In this document: one piece after another, positions 42,977 through 52,123 of the stretch | How the letters are laid out: every line of letters starts with the position of its first letter | Position numbering within the stretch: the stretch's first letter is position 1 | Assembly (NCBI GenBank): GCA_965226965.1 | Contig: OZ245715.1 | Coordinates: 3,162,001-3,226,000, forward strand | Source: Endoryza foliicola | GTDB taxonomy: Bacteria > Bacteroidota > Bacteroidia > Chitinophagales > Chitinophagaceae | DNA: 64,000 nucleotides | Direction: 5' to 3' | Notes under the pieces: generated by a model | The model's input: only the letters and a program-made list of their open reading frames with translations | Told to the model about the DNA's origin: nothing | Database searches by the model: none | Position numbers and translations under genes: made by a program

Positions 42977-43004
42977 CAAATTTAACGAAGTTTTGCCATC
43001 CAAA
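42977..43004 (-). promoter_or_regulatory. thrS promoter
   Basis: On the minus strand TTTG (43001-43004), 16 nt, TAAATTTG (42977-42984), then CGCTC. The elements match the consensus exactly; the spacer is short. Confidence 0.6.
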
Positions 43005-43065
43005 GCACATGAAAATGCCCTGATTACAACGGAATTAGTTAATTTGCTCGCTGAGTGATTGAACC

Positions 43066-44181
43066 ATGAAATCAAGAGTTATCATTGTCTTACTGTTTTT
43101 GACAGCCTTTAGTGCGAAAGCCCAGGATCTTACAGGAATCTGGAGGGGCTATTTTGGAAAAGTCATTTACACCCGCGACGAGAACGGAAAACGCATGGCT
43201 GTTCCATCTGAACGCTACAAATTTGAAGTTCAAGTAGAGCAAAAGGGGTCTTATTTGGGAGGCGTAACCTATTCCTACCTTTCAACTGTATTTTACGGGA
43301 AAGCTTCTGCAGCCGGCAGTTTCAACAAGCAAACCAGTTTTGTGAGCTTAGATGAAGTTCGTTTGATTGAAGTACGTATGGTTGGGTTGGAAGAGACTTG
43401 TATCATGAAATGCAACTTGCGTTACAAGAAAAACGGAGAAGAAGAGTTTTTAGAAGGAACCTATGTGAGTTACAATACAAAAGACTCCTCTGATTGCGGT
43501 AAAGGAAATGTTTTTCTTCGCAAGGTTATCACTAGCGACTTTTATAAAGAGCCGTTTTTAACAAGAAGGGAAAATGAAAAAGCAACACCTCCGGCGGTTT
43601 CGGTAAGTCCAACCCCAGCACCAAAGCAACCGGTGGAAGCACCCAAGGAAGTCGCCAAAAAGCCTGCTCCTGCCCCCCAGAAGAAAAACACCCCACAAAA
43701 AAGTACCCCACCACCTGTAAAACAAGACCCTCCAAAATTGGAAGTTCGTCCAAGTGCTGCTCCGAAGCTGTTACAGGCTGATTCAGGCAAGAAAAACATT
43801 GAAAGTAAAAAGATCGTAGTTGTTCCAAAAGTAATTGCCACTCGGGAAAATGAGGTAGTTAAGACTGTTACAACAAATGCGAATAAAATATCGATTCGGA
43901 TTTACGACAATGGAACGATTGACAACGATACGATATCAGTTTACCTAGATAAGAAGCTGGTAATTTCAAAGCAACGATTAACTGAAAAGGCGATTCAATT
44001 GACTCTTGAATTGGATGACAGTAACGACTTCCATGAATTGGTTATGGTTGCTGAAAATCTTGGTGAAATTCCACCAAACACGTCTTTAATGGTAGTTACT
44101 GCCGGGTCAAAAGAATACGAAATTAGGGTAACTTCTAATGAGCAAAAAAACGCAGTCATCATTTTTAAGTACGAGAAATAA
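43066..44181 (+). CDS. Secreted protein, tandem paralog 1
   Basis: The 371-residue protein has a signal peptide (MKSRVIIVLLFLTAFSAKAQ) and begins DLTGIWRGYFGK, a lipocalin-like strand shared with the next gene. A Pro/Lys/Ala-rich linker at about 170-225 joins it to a C-terminal domain (about 265-371: ISIRIYDNGTIDNDTISVYLDK ... VAENLGEIPPNTSLMVVTAGSKEYEIRVTSNEQKNAVI). This C-terminal domain recurs in the next gene with high similarity. No family name is recognised. The C-domain looks like a beta-sandwich ligand or protein-binding module. Both genes probably came from duplication. Confidence 0.8.
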   Translation: MKSRVIIVLLFLTAFSAKAQDLTGIWRGYFGKVIYTRDENGKRMAVPSERYKFEVQVEQKGSYLGGVTYSYLSTVFYGKASAAGSFNKQTSFVSLDEVRLIEVRMVGLEETCIMKCNLRYKKNGEEEFLEGTYVSYNTKDSSDCGKGNVFLRKVITSDFYKEPFLTRRENEKATPPAVSVSPTPAPKQPVEAPKEVAKKPAPAPQKKNTPQKSTPPPVKQDPPKLEVRPSAAPKLLQADSGKKNIESKKIVVVPKVIATRENEVVKTVTTNANKISIRIYDNGTIDNDTISVYLDKKLVISKQRLTEKAIQLTLELDDSNDFHELVMVAENLGEIPPNTSLMVVTAGSKEYEIRVTSNEQKNAVIIFKYEK

Positions 44182-44224
44182 GTTCTGAACCGTCCACATA
44201 ATTTGAAACACGCAAGAAACGAAT

Positions 44225-45106
44225 ATGAATAAAAAAACAGATATTCGTTTTATGCGTGTTTTTTGCTTTGTAATTGTTTTTTTACTGGGGCACGGGTTGA
44301 GTGCCCAAAACTTGACCGGAATTTGGCGAGGAAAGCGAACCCAGGTTAGCGGAGGATGCTATCCGGAGTACTCGTTGGAACTTCATGTATATTATGTGAA
44401 CAACAACCAGATCATGGGAAATGCATTCAACTTTTTTGATAAAGAGCATTATACCAAAATCAACTTCACAGGAAGGTACAATCCGGCCTCGAAAAGATTG
44501 GTGATCATTGAAAATGCGGTAGTAGAATTCAATGTACCTAATAACTGTATACCTTGTATTAAGACGTATGACCTCAATTTTTCAGAAATTGGAAAGCCTA
44601 GTTTTGACGGCGAATGGAAAGGCCACGAAATGGGCAATGAAAATATATGCCCTCCCGGGAAAATACATCTAGAAAAAGAATCCCTTCCCGTTTTCCCGGT
44701 TGATGTATTTCAGAATGATACTTTAGCTCAACTACAGAAGCAAGCACAATTTAAGAACCGGGAAAAGGAGATTGTTCAAACTATAGTAATTGACACCAAT
44801 GAAGTAACAATTGAGCTCTACGACAATGCCGAAATTGATGGAGATACGGTTACTGTTTTTGTAAACAACACCATGTTACTTCACAAAAAAATGTTGACCG
44901 ATCGGCCCCTGAAACTCAGTTTTACTGCATTTCCTAACATGGAATATGAAGTAATGATGTATGCTGAGAATTTAGGAAGGATACCGCCCAATACTTCTTT
45001 AATGATCATTACTGCAGGAAAGAAAAGATATGAAATGCGAATATCTTCGAGTGAATCTAAATCGGCAGTCGTCAAATTCAAATACGAAATAAAAAAGAGT
45101 GGTTAA
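44225..45106 (+). CDS. Secreted protein, tandem paralog 2
   Basis: The 293-residue protein is paralogous to the previous one: signal peptide to LSAQ, then NLTGIWRGKRTQ, and the C-terminal domain VTIELYDNAEIDGDTVTVFVNN ... YAENLGRIPPNTSLMIITAGKKRYEMRISSSESKSAVVKFKYE. It lacks the Pro/Lys-rich linker and has extra cysteines in the N-terminal part (GGCYPEYS, NNCIPCIKTY). It begins 43 nt after paralog 1 and is probably co-transcribed. Its stop codon lies in the terminator hairpin. The function is unknown. Confidence 0.8.
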   Translation: MNKKTDIRFMRVFCFVIVFLLGHGLSAQNLTGIWRGKRTQVSGGCYPEYSLELHVYYVNNNQIMGNAFNFFDKEHYTKINFTGRYNPASKRLVIIENAVVEFNVPNNCIPCIKTYDLNFSEIGKPSFDGEWKGHEMGNENICPPGKIHLEKESLPVFPVDVFQNDTLAQLQKQAQFKNREKEIVQTIVIDTNEVTIELYDNAEIDGDTVTVFVNNTMLLHKKMLTDRPLKLSFTAFPNMEYEVMMYAENLGRIPPNTSLMIITAGKKRYEMRISSSESKSAVVKFKYEIKKSG

Positions 45107-45125
45107 TTACTAACCACTCTTTTTT
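45091..45125. terminator. Bidirectional terminator
   Basis: A perfect 15-bp stem (45091-45105, 45111-45125), A-rich on one side and T-rich on the other, lies between paralog 2 and the convergent M28 peptidase gene. Confidence 0.85.
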
Positions 45126-45142
45126 ATTTCAAATCATTTGAA

Positions 45143-46657
45143 CTATTTTCTTGGAAGTTTCTCTGTTTGCTGTGCCGTATTAACTACAAAAGCTGCAATA
45201 ATAGTGGCGGCCTGTTTCAGATCTTCCGGAATTAGGTGATCATAAGTATCCATATTCGTATGGTGGGTTCTGGTGTCGTATTCAATACGATCTTGAATGA
45301 ATTGGAAACCAGGAACTCCGATCGCGTCGAAAGCAAGGTGATCGGTTCCTCCTGTATTTTGGGCCGTAACAGTACTTGCACCCAACGACGCAAATGGTTG
45401 CAGCCATTGTGAAAACAAAGCCTTCACGGCGGTATTTCCTTGAGTATAGATTCCTCTTATTTTACCTGTTCCATTGTCGAGGTTGTAGTAGGCACTGATC
45501 TTGTCTCCAAGTGCATTGAATTTTTTGGTTGTGGTATCGGTAAAATGGTTTTTTACATAATTTCTTGAACCATGTAAACCTTGCTCCTCTCCTCCCCATA
45601 AGCAGATCCTGATGGTTCTCTTAGGTTGCAATCCAATTGCTTTTACAATACGAATGACTTCCATCATTACAGCACATCCTGCAGCATTGTCTGTTGCTCC
45701 TGTTGCTGCATGCCATGAATCGAGGTGACCACCAATGATCACCAATTCATCTTTCAACTTAGGATCTGTGCCTTTTATTTCAGCAACAACATTGTAACCT
45801 TGTGTATCTTCAGTATGAAAGGCTACTGCCACTTCTGTTTCTAGTTTAACCGGAATGTTTCTAGAAGCCAAACGGTATATGGTCATATAATCTTCATACG
45901 CAATGGCAATGTCCAGAAAATTCTCTGGGGCATTTGCTGTGTAAGCACCTCCGCCAGAAACGAACAAGGTTCCGTCTTTTCCATTGGGAGCTGCGCTCAA
46001 GATGGCAATGGCCCCCTCAGCTTTTGCGAATTCTTTTATCTTATTAACGTTAAACATTGGAGGGCGTCCATTAAAATTTCCTCTTTGACCGTTTCCACCG
46101 GTTGAGGCAGGTGGTGTAAACCCGGCCATTTTTGAAAGCGCTTCCTCTGTAAAGCGGTCCGCATCGGGCTTAAAGCTTTGCTTTAAAGAATCTGTTCTAG
46201 GAACAATTATGATTTTACCTTTCAATTTACCTGCATACGCTTGTAATTGAATAGAGTCTTTTGCATCCACTACTATTACTTCTGCCTTCTTTAATCCTTT
46301 TGTGCCGCTGCACCATGCTTTTGGAAATGCAATAATAGGTTTGTAATAAGGGGCTGTAATTGCCAAATATGACTTTTTCAACTCCCATCCTTTACCCCAT
46401 TCACCCCAGGATTCCAGATTTGCCTCAAGACCCCATTCTTGAAGTTTTGCTTTGGCCCAATTAGCAGCTTTTAAATAATTGGGGGAGTTGTTCAAACGAG
46501 GCCCGTTCACGTCTGTTAAATAGAATGCATGCTCCATTACTTTGGAATTTTGCATTCCCTCCAACTTGATTTTTTCGACCAGTGCCTGATCAACCTCTTG
46601 TGCTTCTAAGGAAATCATGGCAGTGAGGAGTGCCAATGACAAAAAGATTTTTCTCAT
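45143..46657 (-). CDS. Secreted M28-family zinc peptidase with PA-type insert
   Basis: The 504-residue protein has a signal peptide (MRKIFLSLALLTAMISLEAQ), then a protease-associated segment (about 130-265) with a Gly-rich loop (TGGNGQRGNFNGRPP). The M28 catalytic domain has zinc ligands in IIGGHLDSWHAATGATDNAAG, the catalytic pair in GGEEQGLHGS, and later Asp/His ligands near GGTDHLAFD and DTRTHHTNMDTYD. It resembles carboxypeptidase Q/aminopeptidase S types, which release amino acids from peptides in the periplasm or outside. It is a single gene facing the paralog pair. Confidence 0.9.
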   Translation of the reverse strand: MRKIFLSLALLTAMISLEAQEVDQALVEKIKLEGMQNSKVMEHAFYLTDVNGPRLNNSPNYLKAANWAKAKLQEWGLEANLESWGEWGKGWELKKSYLAITAPYYKPIIAFPKAWCSGTKGLKKAEVIVVDAKDSIQLQAYAGKLKGKIIIVPRTDSLKQSFKPDADRFTEEALSKMAGFTPPASTGGNGQRGNFNGRPPMFNVNKIKEFAKAEGAIAILSAAPNGKDGTLFVSGGGAYTANAPENFLDIAIAYEDYMTIYRLASRNIPVKLETEVAVAFHTEDTQGYNVVAEIKGTDPKLKDELVIIGGHLDSWHAATGATDNAAGCAVMMEVIRIVKAIGLQPKRTIRICLWGGEEQGLHGSRNYVKNHFTDTTTKKFNALGDKISAYYNLDNGTGKIRGIYTQGNTAVKALFSQWLQPFASLGASTVTAQNTGGTDHLAFDAIGVPGFQFIQDRIEYDTRTHHTNMDTYDHLIPEDLKQAATIIAAFVVNTAQQTEKLPRK

Positions 46658-46730
46658 GAATTAGTTGTTTTGGTGTTGGAAACTAAAACAAAATTCATGA
46701 CCTAGGTCCTTAAAAAGGATGAATGGATTG

Positions 46731-47969
46731 TTAGTTCCAAGAAATGCTTTTGGAAGCATCTATTTTGAACCATATAAGGGAACCCATGAATACAATCCCC
46801 CCTACTAACATAACAGGAATATGGTAACCATACGCTGTGGCGAGGTATCCGAATGCGACGGTACTAAAATAAGCTCCAGTAAGCCCTGCTGTATTCATCG
46901 TTCCTGATATAGTACCACTGCGATGCCCGCCAATATCCATAGAAACGGCCCAAGCAACAGGAGCTGTAACATCCATGGCTGCCATACCAAGCCCCAATAA
47001 GACAATTGACAAAGTGTTGTTTTCGGTAAGTGCAGCAGCAATTATGGAGAGTCCGGAAATGGCCAAACCGATCATTGGCACCAATCTGCGTCCTTTTGTT
47101 TTGCCATATCGTAAAACGGCCTTATCGCTTAGGAAGCCGCCAAAAAAACATCCCATAGCAGCTAACAGATAGGGAACGGAAGCCGCCCACAGGAGGTTTT
47201 GTTCTGAGATATTTCTGCCTTTTGTTAAGTAGGTATGAAACCAGCTTTGAAAAAAGTAGGCTCCAATAGCATAGCAGAAATACATAGATAACAGAAAAAG
47301 CAAGTTGGAGTCCTTGAATATCTTCCAATATGATTTGCCTTCAGAATGGGACTCGATTGAGCGGTGTTCTTTGATAATTGTAAGTTCCTCGGCACTGATT
47401 TTAGGATCGTCTTCAGGTCGTTCTTTGTGCCAAATGATCCAGAAAACCACCCAAATAAAACCCAAGGCGCCTAAGAAATAGAAGGAAGACTGCCAGCCAT
47501 ATCTTGATTGAATAGGAATTACAACGAATGGTGTAAGTGCAGCGCCTATTCTAGAAGCCCCCCAAATTACAGCTTGTGCTCTTCCGCGCTCGATGGCTGG
47601 AAACCATTTGGAGAGTACTATTGAACTATTGGGATATGCGCCTGCCTCTCCTACTCCAAACAAAAAACGCACTATAAGCATAACAGCAAACGTAGAGGCG
47701 GTGCCTGTCAATATCGTAAAAACAGACCACCAAATTACTACGCGGGCCAATGTTTTTTTTGCACCGTGTTTATCACCAAGAAAACCGGTTGGAACCTCAA
47801 AAGCCGCATAAGCAATAGTAAAGACACCCAAAATCCACCCCCATTGAACCGGAGTTAAACCGAGTTCGTTCATGATTGATTTACTGGCTGTAGAAATGGC
47901 AATCCGATCTAGGAAAGTAATCATTGACAAAACTGCCAATACAAGCAGTACTTGATTCCGTTTAAGCAT
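46731..47969 (-). CDS. MFS transporter, anion:cation symporter (ACS) type
   Basis: The 412-residue protein has 12 predicted helices. FLDRIAISTASKSIMNELGLTPVQWGWILGVFTIAYAAFEVPTGFLGDKHGAKKTLARV is the ACS-family opening, with the loop 2-3 motif GDKHGAKKT, and FGVGEAGAYPNSSIVLSKWFPAIERGRAQ is typical of hexuronate, glucarate and phthalate carriers. It should import an organic acid with H+ or Na+. The substrate is not readable. It has no neighbouring catabolic gene, so context gives no help. Confidence 0.88.
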   Translation of the reverse strand: MLKRNQVLLVLAVLSMITFLDRIAISTASKSIMNELGLTPVQWGWILGVFTIAYAAFEVPTGFLGDKHGAKKTLARVVIWWSVFTILTGTASTFAVMLIVRFLFGVGEAGAYPNSSIVLSKWFPAIERGRAQAVIWGASRIGAALTPFVVIPIQSRYGWQSSFYFLGALGFIWVVFWIIWHKERPEDDPKISAEELTIIKEHRSIESHSEGKSYWKIFKDSNLLFLLSMYFCYAIGAYFFQSWFHTYLTKGRNISEQNLLWAASVPYLLAAMGCFFGGFLSDKAVLRYGKTKGRRLVPMIGLAISGLSIIAAALTENNTLSIVLLGLGMAAMDVTAPVAWAVSMDIGGHRSGTISGTMNTAGLTGAYFSTVAFGYLATAYGYHIPVMLVGGIVFMGSLIWFKIDASKSISWN

Positions 47970-48048
47970 AAAACAAGATACTTATTAATTAATAATTAAG
48001 AATCAAGAACTAATAGTTCGAGAACTATAAATTGTGTGGACTTAGATT

Positions 48049-49341
48049 CTATTGAAAGTTGGGTGCCGAATACTCCGTAATACTTTCTTTCAAAAGAAAT
48101 TGTCCAATTTGGCAATCAAGGCATCGTCTTCGATCGCAATAGGATTTCTTCAAGTGGAGCAAAGCTTGAGAATCGAGCGCATTTTCTGGCAACCAATCTA
48201 GCGTTGAAAATTCCGTAATGATCCGGTTTGATTCTGGAGGGAACTCGGCGAGCCATTTAAGAGCCTTTTGAAGATATTTCTCATTTTTCATCACTACTCC
48301 ATAAGCATACATTAAAGGAATGATTGCATTCAATACAATAGTATTAATAAAAGTGGCACCTGTTTGTTTAGGACTGTATTTTGACGACTCCAACAGCGTG
48401 TAATGGTAATGCCAAAAATCATTGGCTGTAACCTTCAGCATTTCTTGAATTTGACCTAAACTTGAATCCGAAATAAGTTGATGTAAGCCAAGTTCATGCT
48501 CATGAAGGAACTTCGCTAATTGGGCTAATCGAATTTCAGGAAAATTCTCGGGACGCATTCGGAGCCGTACAATTGGAATGAATGCGTCCTTCCATTGATA
48601 CTTCTTTTTTAGAAATTTGTATTCTTGTTGTAATAGAACGATATAGGGATCTGTAGAAACGATAGTTAGCAATCCTGCTCTTCCCAATACCAACGATTCC
48701 AATTGAATCAAATTTGTTCGATGACGGTTCAGTAAGGCTAACGGTAAATTTTCAGCAATTCGTTGAAATGCATCTGAATTGAGTTTTGCCCCAAAAGATC
48801 TACTGAGGGTTTGCCAAGTCAATTCATCCCAGTGAAAATTGAGCAGTTCCAATTGGGTTATGAGTTCATTGGATTTCTGAATCAATCTTTCCTCGATCAG
48901 TTTGTGCGCTAAGTTGCTTTTAATTTCGTCTGAAATTTTGCGGATGCCTTCTCCACAAGGAATAAAATGTTCGGAACGATTCCAAGCAAGATACAAATCG
49001 AGTAGCGATTTGTTTATCAATGGTTTTAACTCAAGCAATGGTAAGTTGTTAGGACTTGTAGCAAGATCATTTTCCAACACTACATGAAGAATGATATTGT
49101 TATACATGGGATCATTTGAATGCTGATGTGCTAGCCAGTCTGAGGTTTTTAGGTGCAGCTCGATGTTTCCTGCCAACAAAAGGGAATCGATTCTGATCAA
49201 TGCATTCAAGAAATCGGGGCCTTGATTGGAGTTGAAAATACCAGGATCAACAATACTTATTGATTCTCCCGAAAACAGGTAAAGGTTTGTATTATTGAAG
49301 TACTGTTTGTTCCAAATGAATTGAAATAGTTGTTCATTCAT
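48049..49341 (-). CDS. DUF2851 protein
   Basis: The 430-residue protein matches DUF2851: MNEQLFQFIWNKQYFNNTNLYLFSGESISIVDPGIFNSNQGPDFLNALIRIDSLLLAGNIELHLKTSDW begins it. The family is nearly confined to Bacteroidota and Chlorobi and has no known function. A C-terminal cluster CDRRRCLDCQIGQFLL (C-x4-C-x2-C) could bind metal. It lies 59 nt after maf and may belong to the kdsC-ubiA-maf run. Confidence 0.85.
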   Translation of the reverse strand: MNEQLFQFIWNKQYFNNTNLYLFSGESISIVDPGIFNSNQGPDFLNALIRIDSLLLAGNIELHLKTSDWLAHQHSNDPMYNNIILHVVLENDLATSPNNLPLLELKPLINKSLLDLYLAWNRSEHFIPCGEGIRKISDEIKSNLAHKLIEERLIQKSNELITQLELLNFHWDELTWQTLSRSFGAKLNSDAFQRIAENLPLALLNRHRTNLIQLESLVLGRAGLLTIVSTDPYIVLLQQEYKFLKKKYQWKDAFIPIVRLRMRPENFPEIRLAQLAKFLHEHELGLHQLISDSSLGQIQEMLKVTANDFWHYHYTLLESSKYSPKQTGATFINTIVLNAIIPLMYAYGVVMKNEKYLQKALKWLAEFPPESNRIITEFSTLDWLPENALDSQALLHLKKSYCDRRRCLDCQIGQFLLKESITEYSAPNFQ

Positions 49342-49400
49342 GGCACTAGGTTTTTTGTAAAACTAGTTGCACTATGAATTGAATTATACTTTTTACAACT

Positions 49401-49976
49401 TTACTTTAAAAGAGCGAGTTGTTGAACTACTCTGCTGATGGGTAGCCCCATTACATTGTAAAAATCACCGTTAATTTGTTTGATCCCGGTTACTCCAATC
49501 CATTCTTGTATAGCATAAGCCCCTGCCTTATCAAACGGTTTGTATTTATGAACGTAGAACTCAATTTGTTCTTTCGTAAGTGGATGAAACCAAACCTCTG
49601 TTTTATTGAAAAAGCTGTATTCTTTCTCTTTAAAAAGAATTACTACTCCCGTAATAACTTCATGTTTTGTATTAGCCAATCTGCCAATAGTATCAATTGC
49701 ATGTTCAACGCTGGTAGGTTTTCCAATAATTTCATTATTTAAAACCACCACTGTATCGGCAGCAAGAATGGGTCGACCGGCAATTTGAGCGGAGAAGAAT
49801 TTCTGAACTTCTAATGCTTTATTCCGAGCAATGAATACCGGAATCTGCTCAACTTCAAGACCATCGGGATATTGCTCATCAGTTTCTTTTACAATTATTT
49901 CAAATGGAATTTCAGCCCATTCAAGGAGTTGTTTTCTGCGTGGCGACTGTGAAGCTAGTACGATAGAATTATGCAT
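49401..49976 (-). CDS. maf: Maf-family nucleoside triphosphate pyrophosphatase
   Basis: The 191-residue protein opens with IVLASQSPRRKQLLEWAEIPFEI, the Maf signature, and has the acidic metal-binding part ILAADTVV plus the C-terminal KPFDKAGAYAIQEWIG. It should hydrolyse dTTP/UTP and modified nucleotides to monophosphates. Its start overlaps the end of the UbiA-family gene by 8 nt, so they are coupled. Length is normal. Confidence 0.95.
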   Translation of the reverse strand: MHNSIVLASQSPRRKQLLEWAEIPFEIIVKETDEQYPDGLEVEQIPVFIARNKALEVQKFFSAQIAGRPILAADTVVVLNNEIIGKPTSVEHAIDTIGRLANTKHEVITGVVILFKEKEYSFFNKTEVWFHPLTKEQIEFYVHKYKPFDKAGAYAIQEWIGVTGIKQINGDFYNVMGLPISRVVQQLALLK

Positions 49977-50916
49977 AAAACCAGAAGAAAAACATTGATA
50001 AAATACCGGTCATCATTACCGCTTTAATCCAATTACTAAGTTGGTGAAAGTCTTGGGTTGATTTGGCTTTGCTTAATTTTAAAAAAATCAGAAGCAGTGG
50101 CGCAATTATAAGTATGGCAGCATAACTGATGGACAGCCACCATCCAAATCGGATGACATAAAGCTGTAAAATAGTAATACTGGCCATCAATACGATCAGC
50201 CAGGTTGCTATAAAAACTTTCGACACACGTACTCCCCAAACTACCGGCATCGTTTTACAACCATATTTTGAATCGCCGGCCATGTCTTCAATATCTTTGA
50301 CTACTTCTCGGATGAGGGAAATGATAAATGCAAATCCTGCGTAAACAACAGCCAATTTAAAAACTTTGGCGAGTGCGTCAATGCTTTCCAATCCGCCATA
50401 TGTTACGCTATAGCCGAATTCAGCTGCATACAGTACAAATACTACCCAAGCAGTAAGGATGGAAATAATGATGTTTCCCGAAAGCAGCTTCTTCTTAAAC
50501 GTGGTAGAATAAAACCACAGCAACACTACACAGCCGATGTTGAATAAGCCAAGAAAAATGGTATGACTTAGTTTCCAACCTACGAAGAAACTAATTAAGA
50601 TTCCTGCAGTAGACATGAGCCAATGCCATATTATAGCCCATCTACGGCGAATGATTTTGTCGACCACCAATTTATCAGGCTTATTTATCCGATCGATATT
50701 GATATCGAAGTAATCGTTTATTATATAGCCACCTGCAGCAATTAGAACTGAGGCAAAAACAAGAAGATAAAAAAGATTGGGTTGCAGTCCGATGGGTCGA
50801 TCATAATGATGATAGGTAGGCACTAAAATAGCATAGTAGAAAAGGCATTGTGTTATTACGATGAAGAATAAGTTCATCGATCGAATCAATTTGAAGAATG
50901 CCATTACTAGTTTCAT
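49969..50916 (-). CDS. UbiA-family prenyltransferase
   Basis: The 315-residue membrane protein has about eight helices and the two Asp-rich motifs of UbiA enzymes: NDYFDINIDRINKP (67-80; Asp 68, 71, 75) and REVVKDIEDMAGDSKYGCKT (about 200-220). The basic KLIRSMN start is also typical. Bacteroidota homologs are annotated as geranylgeranylglycerol-phosphate geranylgeranyltransferases or related to quinone prenylation; the acceptor cannot be told. It sits between kdsC (11-nt gap) and maf. Confidence 0.87.
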   Translation of the reverse strand: MKLVMAFFKLIRSMNLFFIVITQCLFYYAILVPTYHHYDRPIGLQPNLFYLLVFASVLIAAGGYIINDYFDINIDRINKPDKLVVDKIIRRRWAIIWHWLMSTAGILISFFVGWKLSHTIFLGLFNIGCVVLLWFYSTTFKKKLLSGNIIISILTAWVVFVLYAAEFGYSVTYGGLESIDALAKVFKLAVVYAGFAFIISLIREVVKDIEDMAGDSKYGCKTMPVVWGVRVSKVFIATWLIVLMASITILQLYVIRFGWWLSISYAAILIIAPLLLIFLKLSKAKSTQDFHQLSNWIKAVMMTGILSMFFFWFYA

Positions 50917-50927
50917 GCAATCAGTTA

Positions 50928-51455
50928 TTATCTGCTGGTTACTTCAGATTCAGCGTACCAATCGTTATTCAGCTTCATCACTTTTTCAATTACATCTCTT
51001 ACACAACCCATCCCACCTTTATAAGGGGAGATATAATGCGAGACTGATTTTATCTCTTCTACTGCATCGGATGGGGCGGTAGCCAACCCAACCATTTTCA
51101 TTACTTCAAGATCGGGAATATCATCTCCCATATACAAACATTGTTTCAATGAAATGTTACTAGATTCAACGAATTCATGCAGAACGCGTGTTTTATCTTT
51201 AACTTTCATATAAACGTTGGAAATACCCAAACCATTCAATCTTGTTTTAACAGGTTCCGAAACGGCACCGGAAATTACAAGAACATGATAGCCCCGTTTT
51301 ACAGCCAACTGCAAAGCGTACCCGTCTTTGATATTCATTCTACGAATGAACTCATTGTTTTCAAAAACAAACAGCGTACCATCTGTAAGTACGCCGTCCA
51401 TATCAAAAACGAAGGTGTTTATCTGTTTAAAATCGTCAAGCAGCGTCACACTCAT
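50928..51455 (-). CDS. kdsC: 3-deoxy-D-manno-octulosonate 8-phosphate phosphatase
   Basis: The 175-residue HAD protein has TFVFDMDGVLTDG (nucleophile Asp18, acid Asp20), VISGAVSEPVKTRL, and MGDDIPDLEVMKMVGLATAPSDAVEEI. Without a cap domain and at this size it is the KdsC type, which forms free Kdo from Kdo 8-phosphate for lipid A core synthesis. The start lies 6 nt after the iscX stop. Confidence 0.93.
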   Translation of the reverse strand: MSVTLLDDFKQINTFVFDMDGVLTDGTLFVFENNEFIRRMNIKDGYALQLAVKRGYHVLVISGAVSEPVKTRLNGLGISNVYMKVKDKTRVLHEFVESSNISLKQCLYMGDDIPDLEVMKMVGLATAPSDAVEEIKSVSHYISPYKGGMGCVRDVIEKVMKLNNDWYAESEVTSR

Positions 51456-51461
51456 GAATGT

Positions 51462-51701
51462 TTATTTTTGGTTATCGCGCCATTCGTACACCCAGCTACT
51501 TTGGATCATTTCCAAGTGTCCTTCGTTACTTTCTTCTCGCGTTCCAACAAAGTTAGGAATTTCCAGTACCCATTCCAGAAGATCTGTGAATCGAATTCGA
51601 TAGATTTTTGCTTCAGAGAACTCGTCCCCGAAACGTTCGTATAATTTCAATGCGATGTCTTCGTAATCGCTCCATTTAATAGGTGGTTCAAAATGTGCCA
51701 T
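51462..51701 (-). CDS. iscX: IscX (YfhJ) Fe-S cluster assembly protein
   Basis: The 79-residue protein matches IscX: IKWSDYEDIALKLYERFGDEF, then RFTDLLEWVLEIPNFVG, then SNEGHLEMIQSSWVYEW. IscX is a small acidic protein that binds IscS and iron and tunes Fe-S cluster assembly. It follows a 2Fe-2S ferredoxin gene after 3 nt, the same adjacency as in the ISC operon of Proteobacteria, though no IscS/IscU is in this window. Confidence 0.9.
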   Translation of the reverse strand: MAHFEPPIKWSDYEDIALKLYERFGDEFSEAKIYRIRFTDLLEWVLEIPNFVGTREESNEGHLEMIQSSWVYEWRDNQK

Positions 51702-51704
51702 ATG

Positions 51705-52040
51705 TTATTCTCCTAAGAATTGAGTTTGGTCTGGTAATAATACAGTTATGTCGCCTGAACCGGGTAAAAGCACGCACTGGCAGCCCAGACGTGAATTTAA
51801 TCGCGGATTAATTGCTCGGTCGATAAAGTCTTCTTCTTTATCGGAAAGCTCTTCAATGAACTGCTCTCCTTTTTCTACATAAAGATGGCAGGTGCTGCAA
51901 GCACAAACACCTCCGCAATTGTGATGAAGTTCAATTTCGTTCCCAAGAGCCAATTCCAGAATGCTTTGATCTGCCTCCACATTGTTCAACGTGATAGGCT
52001 CCAGTCCTTTTTGTTCGAATTTGAAAGTTATATTATACAT
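51705..52040 (-). CDS. fdx: ISC-type 2Fe-2S ferredoxin
   Basis: The 111-residue protein is an adrenodoxin-type ferredoxin. The cluster ligands are Cys42, 48, 51 and 87 in CGGVCACSTC and LGCQC. It should supply electrons for Fe-S cluster assembly. The open frame extends to 52154, but I chose ATG 52040. The region 52132-52160 is a terminator of the upstream gene and a -7 element lies at 52059-52066, so the extra 38 codons are not translated. Confidence 0.95.
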   Translation of the reverse strand: MYNITFKFEQKGLEPITLNNVEADQSILELALGNEIELHHNCGGVCACSTCHLYVEKGEQFIEELSDKEEDFIDRAINPRLNSRLGCQCVLLPGSGDITVLLPDQTQFLGE

Positions 52041-52058
52041 AGTTTCTATAAATCGGTG

Positions 52059-52066
52059 CAAAAATA
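52059..52066 (-). promoter_or_regulatory. fdx -7 element
   Basis: TATTTTTG on the minus strand matches TAnnTTTG exactly, followed by CACC, 18 nt before the ATG. The -33 element is poor. Confidence 0.5.
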
Positions 52067-52123
52067 GGACAAAAACACCTGAGAATCGAGATGGTTTAAA
52101 AATGATTCCGTAATTCGGAACAG

